Assembly: GCF_016859125.1 (NCBI RefSeq)
Contig: NZ_CP069338.1
Location: forward strand, 6,635,501-6,699,500
Source of the DNA: Archangium violaceum
GTDB lineage: Bacteria; Myxococcota; Myxococcia; Myxococcales; Myxococcaceae
Direction: 5' to 3'
Length of the DNA stretch: 64,000 nucleotides
The notes beneath the pieces were generated by a model. It saw nothing but the letters and a program-made list of their open reading frames with translations. It was not told the origin of the DNA and ran no database searches. Positions 40,516 to 49,658 of the stretch are shown one piece after another (the first letter of the stretch is position 1; each line of letters begins with the position of its first letter). A program made the translations under genes and the position numbers.

Positions 40516-43152
40516 GTGGCCAAGCAGCACCTGCTCCTGGTCGATGGTGACCCGAAGAGTCTCCGTGTGATGGAGGTCAGCCTCAAGAAGGCCGGCTTCT
40601 CCGTCACGACAGCGGTCCACGGCAAGGACGCGCTCGAGAAGGTGCAGATCAGCCCGCCGGACCTCGTGCTCGCCGACACGAAGATGCCGGAGATGGACGG
40701 CTTCGAGCTGTGCAAGACGCTCAAGACGGACGAGCGCTACAAGCACATCCCCTTCGTCTTCCTCACCAACCAGAAGGCGGTCGAGGCGAAGGTGAAGGGG
40801 CTGGAGCTCGGTGGCGACGACTACCTGACCAAGCCCATCTACATCAAGGAGATCGTCACGCGCGTGACGATGATCCTCCAGAAGGCGGACAAGGAGAGGA
40901 TCGAGCGGCGCGAGACGACCAAGGGCGGGTTCGCGGGCAACCTGGCCGACATGGGCGTGGTGGACCTGGTCCAGACGTTCGAGATCGGCCGCAAGACGGG
41001 CACCATCTCCATCAAGGGAGACCGGGTCGCCACCATCTACTTCAAGGAAGGCCGCGTCATCGACGCGGAGATGGGGCGGCTCAAGGGCGAGAACGCGTTC
41101 TACCGTCTGCTCAACGCCACCGAGGGTGAGTTCGAGGTTCAATTCACCGCGCTGGATCGGCCCGAGCGCATCGAGGTCTCCACCCAGGGCCTGCTGATGG
41201 AGGGCATGCGCCGGCTGGACGAGTGGGGCCGCATGCTCGAGCAGCTCCCGCCGCTGGAGACGGTGTTCGAGATCGACTACCACCAGCTGGCGGATCGCCT
41301 CTCGGAGATTCCGGACGAGGTGAACGGGCTGCTGCGCCTCTTCGACGGCAAGCGCAGCCTGAGCCGGGTGGTGGAGGACTCGGACTTCGACGATCTGGCG
41401 GCGCTGGGCATCATCAGCAAGCTGTACTTCGAGGGCCTCATCCGCGAACTGGGCAGCGTCTCGCAGGAGCCCGTGCAGAGTGGCAAGCCCGGCATCGAGG
41501 AGTGGCTCCACAACGCGCCGGCGCCGAGTGCTCCCGCCGAGCCGGCTCCGGAGCCGGTGGCGCCCGCGGTGCCTCCCGTGACCCCGGTGGCCCCGGTGGT
41601 CGCGCCCGTGGTGGCCCAGCCCGTGAGCGCACCGGAGCCACAGGCCGCGCCGGAGCCACAGGCCACGCCGGAGTCGCAGCCTCAGCTCGCCAATGTCGTC
41701 GTCTTCGAGGCCAGGAAGCGCCCTCAGAACGTTCCGGAGACGGACATCATCGCGCCCCCGCGCACGGCCGAGGGCTCGGCGTTCCTCGTGGATCCGGCGC
41801 CGGCCCACCGCGCGAAGGAGATGGAGCGGCGGAGCCTGCTGCTCGACTGGAACCGGGTGGATGTGGATGGCCTGGGCTCGGCGGGAGGTTGGGGTCCGGG
41901 CTGGTCTCCGGCGCCTCGTGCCCCGGCGTCCGCCAGCGCGCCCGCGACCACGCCCGCGCCTCTTCCGCCCACGCCCCCGGCTCCCGCGGAGCAGCCGGAG
42001 TCCTCGTCGCGTGGCCCCATCTTCGGTGGCGCCGCCGTGGCTCCCAATCCGTTGCCGCCCGTGCCTCCTCCGGAGCCCGCGACTCCGGCCCAGGAGGTGA
42101 CGTTGGTGACGGGGCTGAAGCCTGAAGCTCCGGCCCAGGAGACCCCTCCGCCGGCCCCCGTGCCCGCTCCCGTCGCCGTGCAGCCCGCGGAGACTCCGGT
42201 CGAGAAGCCGGCCGAGAAGCCCCAGCTCGCGCTCCCGCCGTACCCGGGTCATGGCGCGCCCGCGCCCAAGCCCGCGGAAGAGCCCAAGCCGGAGCCCAAG
42301 CCCGCTCCCGCGGTGGCCAGCAAGCCCGCGGAGGAGCCCAGGCCGCGCCCGACACCCAGGCCCACGCAGGCGCCCAGGAAGGCGCCGGTGGATGAGGACG
42401 TGCGGCTGCCGAAGCCGAAGCGTACCGGCCTCTACATCGGGCTCGGGGTCGTGGCGATCGCCGTGGCCGCCGCGGTGGTGGTGTTCGGCCAGTCGGGTGG
42501 AACGCCCACGCCTCCGCCGGAGTCGAAGCCCGCGCCCACCGAGCAGGTGAAGGCACCGGAGCCCGAGAAACAGGTGCCCGAGGCGAAGGCGCCGGAGACG
42601 AAGCCGCCCGAGACGCAGGCCCAGCCGGAGCAGCCGGCCACCGCGGCCCAGACGCCCGTGCCCGACGCGGGGACTCCTTCCCAGGCCACCGAGCAGCCGG
42701 CCGTCGCCGCGAATGGCACCCCGCCCGCGGAGGATGACGACAAGGACGACGAGCCGGAGCAGGCCGAGACGCAGAAGCTGAGCCCCGAGGCCCAGTACGC
42801 CGAGCTGGCGCGCCGGGCCAAGAGGCTCCAGGCGACCGGGCGCTACAAGGCCGCGGCCTTCGCCTACCGCAAGGCGCTCAACCTCAAGCCGGACTCGGCC
42901 GAGGCGAAGGCGGGCCTGGGCATCTCCCTGGTGCGCAGCGATTCGAGCTACCGCGAGGCCGTCAAGCTCCTGGAGGACGCGCTGAAGGACCAGCCCAACA
43001 ACGCCCATGCGTGGCTGTGCCTGGGCATGGGCCGGCAGATGGTCCAGCAGGACAAGAAGGCGATCGACGCCTACAAGCGCTATCTCTTGTTGGAGCCCTC
43101 CGGCCAGTACGCCAACGACGTGCGCGCCGCGCTCAAGTCGCTCGGACAGTAG
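40516..43152 (+). CDS. Response regulator with DUF4388, membrane helix and TPR domains
   Basis: 878 residues (GTG start). Receiver domain about 1-122 with acid pocket Asp10/Asp12, phospho-acceptor Asp54 ([13 protein letters not shown]) and DYLTKP. DUF4388/PatA-type domain about 135-235 ([20 protein letters not shown]). A linker region to about 330; a Pro/Ala-rich segment about 335-635; one membrane helix ([19 protein letters not shown], about 637-655); then an acidic linker and C-terminal TPRs (about 755-878), which would be periplasmic. A receiver in the cytoplasm joined to external TPRs suggests signal-dependent assembly of an envelope complex. No histidine kinase is nearby. Confidence 0.85.
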   Translation: MAKQHLLLVDGDPKSLRVMEVSLKKAGFSVTTAVHGKDALEKVQISPPDLVLADTKMPEMDGFELCKTLKTDERYKHIPFVFLTNQKAVEAKVKGLELGGDDYLTKPIYIKEIVTRVTMILQKADKERIERRETTKGGFAGNLADMGVVDLVQTFEIGRKTGTISIKGDRVATIYFKEGRVIDAEMGRLKGENAFYRLLNATEGEFEVQFTALDRPERIEVSTQGLLMEGMRRLDEWGRMLEQLPPLETVFEIDYHQLADRLSEIPDEVNGLLRLFDGKRSLSRVVEDSDFDDLAALGIISKLYFEGLIRELGSVSQEPVQSGKPGIEEWLHNAPAPSAPAEPAPEPVAPAVPPVTPVAPVVAPVVAQPVSAPEPQAAPEPQATPESQPQLANVVVFEARKRPQNVPETDIIAPPRTAEGSAFLVDPAPAHRAKEMERRSLLLDWNRVDVDGLGSAGGWGPGWSPAPRAPASASAPATTPAPLPPTPPAPAEQPESSSRGPIFGGAAVAPNPLPPVPPPEPATPAQEVTLVTGLKPEAPAQETPPPAPVPAPVAVQPAETPVEKPAEKPQLALPPYPGHGAPAPKPAEEPKPEPKPAPAVASKPAEEPRPRPTPRPTQAPRKAPVDEDVRLPKPKRTGLYIGLGVVAIAVAAAVVVFGQSGGTPTPPPESKPAPTEQVKAPEPEKQVPEAKAPETKPPETQAQPEQPATAAQTPVPDAGTPSQATEQPAVAANGTPPAEDDDKDDEPEQAETQKLSPEAQYAELARRAKRLQATGRYKAAAFAYRKALNLKPDSAEAKAGLGISLVRSDSSYREAVKLLEDALKDQPNNAHAWLCLGMGRQMVQQDKKAIDAYKRYLLLEPSGQYANDVRAALKSLGQ

Positions 43153-43180
43153 GCGGGGCGGCGGGCTCCTGGTAGAGAGG

Positions 43181-44185
43181 ATGCCCTTGCTCGTACTCGG
43201 AATCGAAACCTCCTGTGATGAGACCGCCGCCGCCCTCGTGGAGGACGGCCGGCGCGTGCTCGCCGACGTCGTCTCCACCCAGGTGGACATCCACCGTCGC
43301 TGGGGTGGGGTGGTGCCGGAGCTCGCCAGCCGCAACCACGTGGTGCAGGTCATGCCCGTCCTGCACGAGGCCCTCACCCGGGCTGGCAAGACGCTCGACG
43401 ATGTGGACCTCATCGCCGTCACCTCGGGGCCCGGTCTCATCGGGGCCCTTCTGGTGGGCGTGCAGGTGGCCAAGTCGCTGAGCCTCGCCACCGGCAAGCC
43501 CTTCGTCGGGGCGAACCACCTCGAGGGACACCTGCTCGCCATCCGGCTGCTGGAGGATGCGCCGGAGCCGCCCTTCCTGGGGCTCGTCGTCTCCGGTGGT
43601 CACACCAGCCTCTACGAGGTGCAGGACTACGGCCGTTACCGGCTGGTGGGCAGCACCCGCGACGACGCCGCCGGCGAGGCCTATGACAAGACGGCGCGCA
43701 TCCTCGGCCTGCCGTACCCGGGTGGGTTGCCCATCGATCAGCTCGCGCAGAAGGGGAACCCGGAGGCCATCCGGTTCCCCCGCGCGCTGCCCGGCGCGGA
43801 GAACTTCGACTGGTCCTTCTCCGGGCTGAAGACGGCGGTGCTGCACCACGTGCGCAAGCACGGCGTCCCCGAGGGGCAGGAGCTGGCGGACCTGTGCGCC
43901 TCCTTCCAGGAGGCCGTGGCGGACGCGCTGTCGAAGAAGTTCGTCGCCGCCGCGCGCCGGCTGGGCCTGAAGCGCCTGGTGGTGTGCGGAGGCGTGGCGG
44001 CCAACTCGCGGTTGCGCTCGCTGTGCCAGGAGCGCGCCGCGGATCGCAACCTGCAGCTCTACCTCCCGCCGGTGCGGTTGTGCACGGACAATGGCGCGAT
44101 GATCGCCGTGGCCGGCTACGAGGCCTGGCGCCGGGGTCTTCGCGGCGACTTCAACCTGTCCGCGGATCCGGCCTGGCGCATGTGA
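43181..44185 (+). CDS. tsaD: tRNA N6-threonylcarbamoyladenosine transferase subunit TsaD
   Basis: 334 residues, ASKHA fold. GIETSCDETAAALVEDG at the start, metal ligands in NHLEGHLLA (HxxxH), VVSGGHTSL, GEAYDKTARILGLPYPGG, and CTDNGAMIAVAG near the end. With TsaB, TsaC and TsaE it makes t6A37 on ANN-decoding tRNAs. The ATG at 43181 follows AGAGAGG. It is followed after 12 bases by rsmA. Confidence 0.96.
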   Translation: MPLLVLGIETSCDETAAALVEDGRRVLADVVSTQVDIHRRWGGVVPELASRNHVVQVMPVLHEALTRAGKTLDDVDLIAVTSGPGLIGALLVGVQVAKSLSLATGKPFVGANHLEGHLLAIRLLEDAPEPPFLGLVVSGGHTSLYEVQDYGRYRLVGSTRDDAAGEAYDKTARILGLPYPGGLPIDQLAQKGNPEAIRFPRALPGAENFDWSFSGLKTAVLHHVRKHGVPEGQELADLCASFQEAVADALSKKFVAAARRLGLKRLVVCGGVAANSRLRSLCQERAADRNLQLYLPPVRLCTDNGAMIAVAGYEAWRRGLRGDFNLSADPAWRM

Positions 44186-44197
44186 AGGGACACCCTC

Positions 44198-45028
44198 GTG
44201 GATACACCTCGTGACATCCTCCAGCGTCATGGCCTGAGGGCCAAGCACAGCTGGGGTCAGAACTTCCTGGGCGACCCGGACATCCTGGAGGCCATCGCCG
44301 ACGCGCTGGAACTGCGCGACGGCGAGCCGGTGGTGGAGCTGGGCCCGGGCCTGGGGCACCTGACGCGCTTCCTCGCCGCCACCGGCGCGCGCGTCACGGC
44401 GGTGGAGAAGGACCGGGACATGATCTCCGTGCTGGAGAAGGAGGCCATCTCCGGCGTGCGCGTGGTGGACGGCAACGCGGCCACGGTGGACTTCGCCGAG
44501 GTGGCGGGTGCGCCCGAGGTGAAGGTCGCCGGCAACCTCCCGTACCACCTGACGAGCTCCATCCTCTTCCAGGTGCTGGAGCAGCGCGAGCACGTGACGC
44601 GCGCGGTCTTCACCCTGCAGAAGGAGGTGGTGGATCGGCTCGCGGCCGAGCCGGGCGGGCGCGATTACGGCCTGCTCACCGCCATCCTGGGCCTCTACTT
44701 CACCTCGGAGAACCTCTTCGACATCGACGCCCGTCGCTTCCATCCGCCGCCCAAGGTGGACTCGGCGGTGCTGCGGCTCATCCGCCGCCCCGAGCCCCTG
44801 GCTCCCGTGGTGGATGGCGCGCGCTTCATCCGCCTGGTGAAGGCGGGGTTCGCGCAGCGTCGCAAGACGCTCTTCAACTCACTCAAGTCGGACAAGTCGC
44901 TGGGCTCGACGGAGCAGCTCCAGCGGGCACTGGAGACGGCGGGCATCGATCCGATGCGGCGCGCGGAGACGCTCTCGTCCGAGGAGTTCGCCGCCATCGA
45001 GCGCGCGCTCGGTCCCGTTGGTGGGTAG
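44198..45028 (+). CDS. rsmA: 16S rRNA dimethyladenosine transferase
   Basis: 276 residues (GTG start). SAM loop VVELGPGLGHLTRFL, motif IV NLPYHLTSSIL, then RRFHPPPKVDSAVL and AGFAQRRKTLFNSL, all typical of KsgA. It dimethylates A1518 and A1519 of the 3' minor domain. The stop codon lies inside a 15-bp tandem duplication (45020-45049). Confidence 0.96.
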   Translation: MDTPRDILQRHGLRAKHSWGQNFLGDPDILEAIADALELRDGEPVVELGPGLGHLTRFLAATGARVTAVEKDRDMISVLEKEAISGVRVVDGNAATVDFAEVAGAPEVKVAGNLPYHLTSSILFQVLEQREHVTRAVFTLQKEVVDRLAAEPGGRDYGLLTAILGLYFTSENLFDIDARRFHPPPKVDSAVLRLIRRPEPLAPVVDGARFIRLVKAGFAQRRKTLFNSLKSDKSLGSTEQLQRALETAGIDPMRRAETLSSEEFAAIERALGPVGG

Positions 45029-45049
45029 TCCCGCGGTGGGTAGTCCCGA
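45020..45049 (+). repeat. 15-bp tandem duplication across the rsmA stop codon
   Basis: GGTGGGTAGTCCCGC (45020-45034) is followed directly by GGTGGGTAGTCCCGA (45035-45049). The TAG inside the first copy ends rsmA, and the in-frame second copy repeats the same stop. Confidence 0.75.
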
Positions 45050-45070
45050 AGGGGCGCCACGATTTGGCGT

Positions 45071-45106
45071 CCGAGCCACTCTGGTGTTAACGAAAGAGTG
45101 GCTCGG
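45071..45106 (+). promoter_or_regulatory. 12-bp perfect hairpin abutting a ribosome-binding site
   Basis: CCGAGCCACTCT (45071-45082) and its exact complement AGAGTGGCTCGG (45095-45106) flank a 12-base loop containing GTTAAC. The last two bases of the stem are the first two of the GGAGAGG ribosome-binding site (45105-45111) of the gene at 45116. No U-run follows, so translational control or a protein-binding palindrome is more likely than termination. Confidence 0.55.
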
Positions 45107-45115
45107 AGAGGATTG

Positions 45116-45514
45116 ATGAAGCCCCTGCCACTGGAGGCGCTGGAGCCGGTGCTCAACCGGTTCGGTGTGGTGTACGCGGTGTTCGCCCGCCCCGATGGGG
45201 TGGTGCTACTGCGTTGGGGCGATCCCAGTCCGATCCCCGTGCTCGACGAGAACACCTTCGTCGGTGCCACCCGGGACATGGCTCAGGTCTACCGCTCGTT
45301 GGAGCGGATGTTGTTGCCGCAGATGGACGTCCAGGGCGAGTACCTGGGCATCCGCTCGAAGGTCGGCGACAAGGTGGTGTACGCGCTCTTCTTCGAGACG
45401 CGGCGTTTCGAGGCGGCCACGCCGGTGGAGCGGCTGCGGACCGAGTACGCGTTCTGCAAGTCGCTCGGCAGCGCGGTGGACAACGAGCTCCAGGGGTGGC
45501 TGGCCGAGCGCTAG
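45116..45514 (+). CDS. Conserved-looking small alpha/beta protein, unknown function
   Basis: 132 residues, ATG at 45116 with a GGAGAGG site. Soluble, mixed alpha/beta (VLNRFGVVYAVFARPDGVVL, VGDKVVYALFFETRRF). The outline, with beta-hairpins flanked by helices, resembles roadblock/PAS-size domains. I could not place it in a family. Its hairpin leader suggests regulated translation. Confidence 0.6.
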   Translation: MKPLPLEALEPVLNRFGVVYAVFARPDGVVLLRWGDPSPIPVLDENTFVGATRDMAQVYRSLERMLLPQMDVQGEYLGIRSKVGDKVVYALFFETRRFEAATPVERLRTEYAFCKSLGSAVDNELQGWLAER

Positions 45515-45518
45515 GTGC

Positions 45519-45800
45519 TCAGGACTCGCCGCCGCCGAGCACCTTCGACAGCTCTCCCTGTTGCGCGAGCCAGGCGCGGAACTCGTCCTCGGGCAGCCGC
45601 ATGCGCGCCAGGACGCCGCGGAGGATCTCCTCGGGCGAACCGTCCCGCCTGCGTTTGAGCTCCAGGGCCGTCTTGAGGAGGACCACACCGTAGAGCGGAT
45701 CAGGCTCCACCGTCTTCTCGGGGGACCGGGCCGTGTCGGTGGCCGTGGTCCGGCGTGGCTCCAGCTCGATGACCGTCTTCGCGCGCTGCCGTCGATTCAT
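45519..45800 (-). CDS. Small basic protein, unknown function
   Basis: 93 residues from the ATG at 45800 (GGGAG upstream). A basic N terminus (NRRQRAKTVIELEPRR) is followed by a helical C terminus (PEEILRGVLARMRLPEDEFR). No signal peptide or membrane segment. It converges with the gene at 45116 (4-base gap). No family recognised. Confidence 0.5.
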   Translation of the reverse strand: MNRRQRAKTVIELEPRRTTATDTARSPEKTVEPDPLYGVVLLKTALELKRRRDGSPEEILRGVLARMRLPEDEFRAWLAQQGELSKVLGGGES

Positions 45801-46005
45801 CTCCCTCTGTCCCCACGCGTCCGCGTCTCCCGCACCGCGCGTGGGCCCCTGGTAGTGGACGCCCATCAGGCCGTCAAGCGTGGCGATGCCCCGGAGAGCG
45901 CGATCATTGCCCGGCCGCCACTCCCGTGTTCTATTCCGCGCCCCGCGCCCGCCGGTGGAAGAGGTAGGTGCGTGGTTTCCGTTGCAGTCGGAGGTCTCGA
46001 AGCGG

Positions 46006-46650
46006 ATGGACAACCGCTACATCGTGGTCGAGGGGCCCATCGGCGTCGGCAAGACGAGCCTCTCCAACATCCTCGCCGAGCGTTTCTCGGCCCGGCGCAT
46101 CTTCGAGATCGTCGAGGAGAATCCCTTCCTCGCCAACTTCTACGCGGACCGGCAGAAGTACGCCTTCCAGACGCAGATCTTCTTCCTGCTCTCGCGCTTC
46201 AAGCAGCAGCAGGAGCTGTTCCAGCCGGACCTGTTCAACTCGGTGACGGTCAGCGACTACCTGTTCGCCAAGGACCGCATCTTCGCGTGCCTGACGCTGG
46301 ACTCGCACGAACTGGCGCTCTACGAGCGTGTCTTCGAGGCGCTCAGCCCCCGCGTCACGAGGCCGGACCTCGTCATCTACCTGCAGGCGCGGCTGGACGT
46401 GCTGCTCCACCGCATCAAGAAGCGCGGTCGCGAGTTCGAGCGTCAGTTCGACGCCGGCTACCTGGAAGAGTTGGTGCACGCGTACAACGAGTTCTTCTCC
46501 CACTACACGGAGACGCCGCTGCTCGTGGTGGACACGTCGGACATCGACTTCGTCCACGACGAGGGGGACCTGAAGGGGCTGCTGGGCGCCATCGACCGGG
46601 CGCGTCAGGGCACCCAGCACTACCTCCCGACGGGGAGCAAGCGGCCCTGA
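46006..46650 (+). CDS. Deoxynucleoside kinase (dAdo/dGuo kinase family)
   Basis: 214 residues from the ATG at 46006. P-loop VVEGPIGVGKTSL, helix with EENPFLANFY and FQTQIFFLLSRFKQQQEL (substrate-base Gln/Arg region), DRIF, and the LID arginines in RIKKRGREFERQF. It phosphorylates deoxyribonucleosides for salvage. Base specificity cannot be read off. A GTG farther upstream is possible, but GGAGG before 46006 favours this start. Confidence 0.85.
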   Translation: MDNRYIVVEGPIGVGKTSLSNILAERFSARRIFEIVEENPFLANFYADRQKYAFQTQIFFLLSRFKQQQELFQPDLFNSVTVSDYLFAKDRIFACLTLDSHELALYERVFEALSPRVTRPDLVIYLQARLDVLLHRIKKRGREFERQFDAGYLEELVHAYNEFFSHYTETPLLVVDTSDIDFVHDEGDLKGLLGAIDRARQGTQHYLPTGSKRP

Positions 46651-46815
46651 GTGGGGCTCGATTGCCTGCCTGCCCTCAAAGAGAAGCCCCCGCGATGCTT
46701 CGAGGGCGTTAGAGTGTCACCGATGGCGGCTTCCGGCGATCCCCCAGGGGACGGCGAGGGGCGGTCATGCATGCACGGCAGGACATTGAACCCTCACCCC
46801 CAGAGGAGGTGAACC

Positions 46816-47718
46816 ATGAAGGACAAGGTCACCATCCATACGCTGAAGCGCCTGAAACAGAGCGGCCAGAAGATCACCATGGTCACGGCCTACGATGCCA
46901 CCTTTGCCCACGTCTTCGATGAAGCCGGGGCGGACGTGCTGCTCGTGGGGGACTCGCTGGGCATGGTCATCCAGGGCCATGACTCCACCCTTCCGGTCAC
47001 GATGGACCAGATGGTGTACCACTCGCTCGCGGTCAACCGCGGGACGAAGCGGGCGCTGGTGGTGACCGACATGCCCTTCATGAGCTACCAGGTGTCGGTG
47101 GAGGAGGCGGTCCGCAACGCCGGCCGGCTGGTGGCGGAGGGCAAGGCGGGAGCGGTGAAGCTGGAGGGCGGCGCCGAGTTCGCCGACGTCATCTCCGCCA
47201 TCGTCCGCGCCAGCATCCCCGTCATGGGCCACCTGGGCCTCACGCCGCAGTCGGTGCACAAGATGGGCGGCTACGTGGTGCAGGGCCGTGACGAGGACGC
47301 CGCGAACAAGATCCTCGAGGACGCCCTCGCGCTGGAGCGCGCCGGTTGTTTCTCCCTGGTGCTCGAGGGCGTGCCGCTGGAGCTGGGGCGGCAGATCACC
47401 CAGCGCCTCTCCATCCCCACCATCGGCATTGGCGCGGGCAGGTACTGCGACGGCCAGGTGCTCGTCTGTTACGACCTGCTGGGGATGAACCCGGACTTCA
47501 AGCCCAAGTTCGTGAAGCGCTACGCCAACCTCCACGGCTCCATCACCGAGGCCGTGGGCGCCTACTTCTCCGAAGTGCGCGCGGGCACGTTCCCGGACGA
47601 GGAGCACTCCTTCAAGTCCAAGCCCATCCGCCTCGTGACGGCTCCTCCGGAGTCCACGACGGACGCGCCCGCCGAGGGCGCCGAGAAGATGGGTCCCGTG
47701 TACGGAGCTCCGGTCTAG
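46816..47718 (+). CDS. panB: 3-methyl-2-oxobutanoate hydroxymethyltransferase
   Basis: 300 residues (family about 264). TIM-barrel motifs [39 protein letters not shown] (Mg-binding Asp), [23 protein letters not shown] and [15 protein letters not shown]. It makes ketopantoate, the first pantothenate precursor. The extra C-terminal 30 residues ([20 protein letters not shown]) are low-complexity. A very strong GGAGGTGA precedes the ATG. panC starts 3 bases after the stop. Confidence 0.96.
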   Translation: MKDKVTIHTLKRLKQSGQKITMVTAYDATFAHVFDEAGADVLLVGDSLGMVIQGHDSTLPVTMDQMVYHSLAVNRGTKRALVVTDMPFMSYQVSVEEAVRNAGRLVAEGKAGAVKLEGGAEFADVISAIVRASIPVMGHLGLTPQSVHKMGGYVVQGRDEDAANKILEDALALERAGCFSLVLEGVPLELGRQITQRLSIPTIGIGAGRYCDGQVLVCYDLLGMNPDFKPKFVKRYANLHGSITEAVGAYFSEVRAGTFPDEEHSFKSKPIRLVTAPPESTTDAPAEGAEKMGPVYGAPV

Positions 47719-47721
47719 CCC

Positions 47722-48576
47722 ATGGCACCGCTCGTCCTTCGCACTGTCGCCGAGACCGCCGCGTGGGCGGAGTCCATCCGCCGCTCGGGCCGCCGGCTGG
47801 CCCTGGTGCCCACCATGGGCTTCCTGCATGACGGACACATCTCGCTGATGCGCGAGGGGCGTGCCCGTGCCGACGTCGTCGCGGCCTCCATCTTCGTCAA
47901 CCCCACGCAGTTCGGCCCCAACGAGGACCTGTCGCGCTACCCGCGGGACATGGAGGGGGACCTGGCCAGGTGTGCCAGCGCGGGGGTGGAGGCCGTCTTC
48001 GCCCCCGTGCCCGCCGAGGTGTACCCCCCGGGCTTCCAGACGTACGTGGAGGTGACGCAGGTGAGCCAGGGCCTGTGCGGCGCGCGCCGGCCCGGCCACT
48101 TCAAGGGCGTGGCCACGGTGGTGACGAAGCTGCTGTGCCTCTTCAGGCCCCACCTCGCCCTCTTCGGCGAGAAGGACTACCAGCAGCTCCAGGTCATCCG
48201 CGCCCTCGCGCGCGACCTGCACCTGGGGGTGGAAATCATCGGCATGCCCACCGTGCGCGAGCCGGACGGGCTGGCCATGAGCTCGCGCAATGCCTACCTG
48301 TCGCCGGAGGAGAGGAAGCGGGCGCTCGCCTTGTCGCGAGGCCTGACGGCGGCCCAGGCCCTCTACCGGAGCGGAACCCGCGAGGCTTCAGCTCTGGTGG
48401 GTGTGGTACGTCGGGAATTGGAGGCGGCGGACCTGCGCGAGGATTATGTGGAACTGGTGGATGCCACCTCGCTGACCCCGCTGCCGGCCGTGACCCCGGG
48501 CCAACCGGCCCGGATGCTGGTGGCGGCCTTCGTCGGTACCACACGGCTGATCGACAACCAGCCCATCGGAGGCTAG
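47722..48576 (+). CDS. panC: Pantothenate synthetase (pantoate--beta-alanine ligase)
   Basis: 284 residues. Nucleotidylyl-transferase motifs VPTMGFLHDGHISLM (HxGH), FVNPTQFGPNEDLSRYPRD, ARRPGHFKGVATVV, FGEKDYQQLQVI and MSSRNAYLSPEER (KMSxS-like). It condenses pantoate and beta-alanine with ATP. Immediate downstream partner of panB. Confidence 0.96.
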   Translation: MAPLVLRTVAETAAWAESIRRSGRRLALVPTMGFLHDGHISLMREGRARADVVAASIFVNPTQFGPNEDLSRYPRDMEGDLARCASAGVEAVFAPVPAEVYPPGFQTYVEVTQVSQGLCGARRPGHFKGVATVVTKLLCLFRPHLALFGEKDYQQLQVIRALARDLHLGVEIIGMPTVREPDGLAMSSRNAYLSPEERKRALALSRGLTAAQALYRSGTREASALVGVVRRELEAADLREDYVELVDATSLTPLPAVTPGQPARMLVAAFVGTTRLIDNQPIGG

Positions 48577-48589
48577 AGGACGCGAGCGT

Positions 48590-49072
48590 ATGGCGGGAGG
48601 AAAGGGCAAGGGCGGGACGGAACCCGGCATCAAGATCATCACGGAGAACCGCAAGGCGCGTGCCGCCTACACCGTGGACGAGAAGGTCGAGGCCGGCCTT
48701 CAACTCTCCGGGAGCGAGGTGAAGGCGTTGCGCGCCGGGACGGCCAACCTCTCGGACGCCTATGCCCTGCCGAAGGGGAGTGAGTTGTATCTGCTCAATG
48801 CCCACATCGGCGTCTACAATCCCTCCAGCTTCTTCACCCACGAGCCCCTCCGCGGTCGCAAGCTGCTGATGCACCGCGAGGAAATCGACAGGTGGACCAC
48901 GAAGGTTCGGGAGCGGGGTTATTCCATCATCCCGCTCCTGTTGTACTTCAAGAACGGCCGGGCGAAGGTGGAGTTGGGGTTGTGCCGGGGCAAGACGCAC
49001 GAGGACCGACGGCAGGACATCAAGGAACGGGAGACGAAGCGGGAGATGGACCGGGCGATGCGCCGTCGCTGA
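48590..49072 (+). CDS. smpB: SsrA-binding protein SmpB
   Basis: 160 residues. ENRKARAAYTVDEKVEAGL, LSGSEVKALRAGTANLSDAY, LNAHIGVYNP and the C-terminal basic tail KERETKREMDRAMRRR, which mimics the codon-anticodon helix. It delivers tmRNA to stalled ribosomes. The ssrA gene itself is not in this window. It follows panC by 13 bases and precedes an SspB-like gene. Confidence 0.96.
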   Translation: MAGGKGKGGTEPGIKIITENRKARAAYTVDEKVEAGLQLSGSEVKALRAGTANLSDAYALPKGSELYLLNAHIGVYNPSSFFTHEPLRGRKLLMHREEIDRWTTKVRERGYSIIPLLLYFKNGRAKVELGLCRGKTHEDRRQDIKERETKREMDRAMRRR

Positions 49073-49103
49073 AACGCCCCCCTCACCCGCTCAGCGCACG
49101 TCG

Positions 49104-49640
49104 ATGGACAAGAAAGGTCCTGAGAAAAAGGCGCGGCTGTTGGCCGCACTGGATAAGGGCATGGTGATGATCCACCTGGACGCGCGTCGTCCGGGGGTCC
49201 TCGTGCCGCCCTCGCTGCGCAACGAGTCGCACCTGCGCCTCAACCTGTCCTACCGGTTCGATCCACCGGATTTGACGGTGGGCGAGTGGGGCGTGCGCTG
49301 CACCCTGAGCTTCTCGGGGAGCCGCTTCACGGTGGCGGTGCCCTGGTCGGCGCTCTTCGCCATCACCAGTCACGTGACGAAGGAATTCTGGATGTACCCG
49401 GACGACATGCCGCCCGAGCTCATCCAGCAGACGATGGTGACGACGAAGGCGCCGATGCCGGAGTCAGTGACGGAGCAGTCGGCCCCGCCGGTGGAGCAGC
49501 GCCCCCGGGCCGTGTTGCGCGAGGTGGCGCGGCAGGAGCCACCGGAGGAGCCGCCCGTCGCGACCCCGATCGAGTCCGAGGGTCCTCCCGAGGACGAGCC
49601 GCCCGCTCCGAGGCGTGGGCACCTGCGCCTGGTGAAGTGA
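49104..49640 (+). CDS. SspB-like ClpXP adaptor
   Basis: 178 residues. The N-terminal globular part (about 12-110) carries the SspB pattern MVMIHLDARRPGVLVPPSLR, LRLNLSYRF, GVRCTLSFSGSRFTVAVPW. A flexible Pro/Glu-rich linker ends in the short basic tail RRGHLRLVK, matching the ClpX-binding C-terminal motif (LRVVK) of SspB. Adaptors of this type grip ssrA-tagged proteins and tether them to ClpX. Being next to smpB fits this role. Confidence 0.82.
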   Translation: MDKKGPEKKARLLAALDKGMVMIHLDARRPGVLVPPSLRNESHLRLNLSYRFDPPDLTVGEWGVRCTLSFSGSRFTVAVPWSALFAITSHVTKEFWMYPDDMPPELIQQTMVTTKAPMPESVTEQSAPPVEQRPRAVLREVARQEPPEEPPVATPIESEGPPEDEPPAPRRGHLRLVK

Positions 49641-49658
49641 GGGCGGAGCCTCGCGCGC

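Noticed and set aside
46660-46720. Terminator after the deoxynucleoside kinase gene
   Set aside because: GCCCTC/GAGGGC and AAGC/GCTT can pair, but the stem is interrupted and no U-run follows.
48577-49110. tmRNA (ssrA) gene near smpB
   Set aside because: The gaps around smpB are 13 and 31 bases, too short for a tmRNA.
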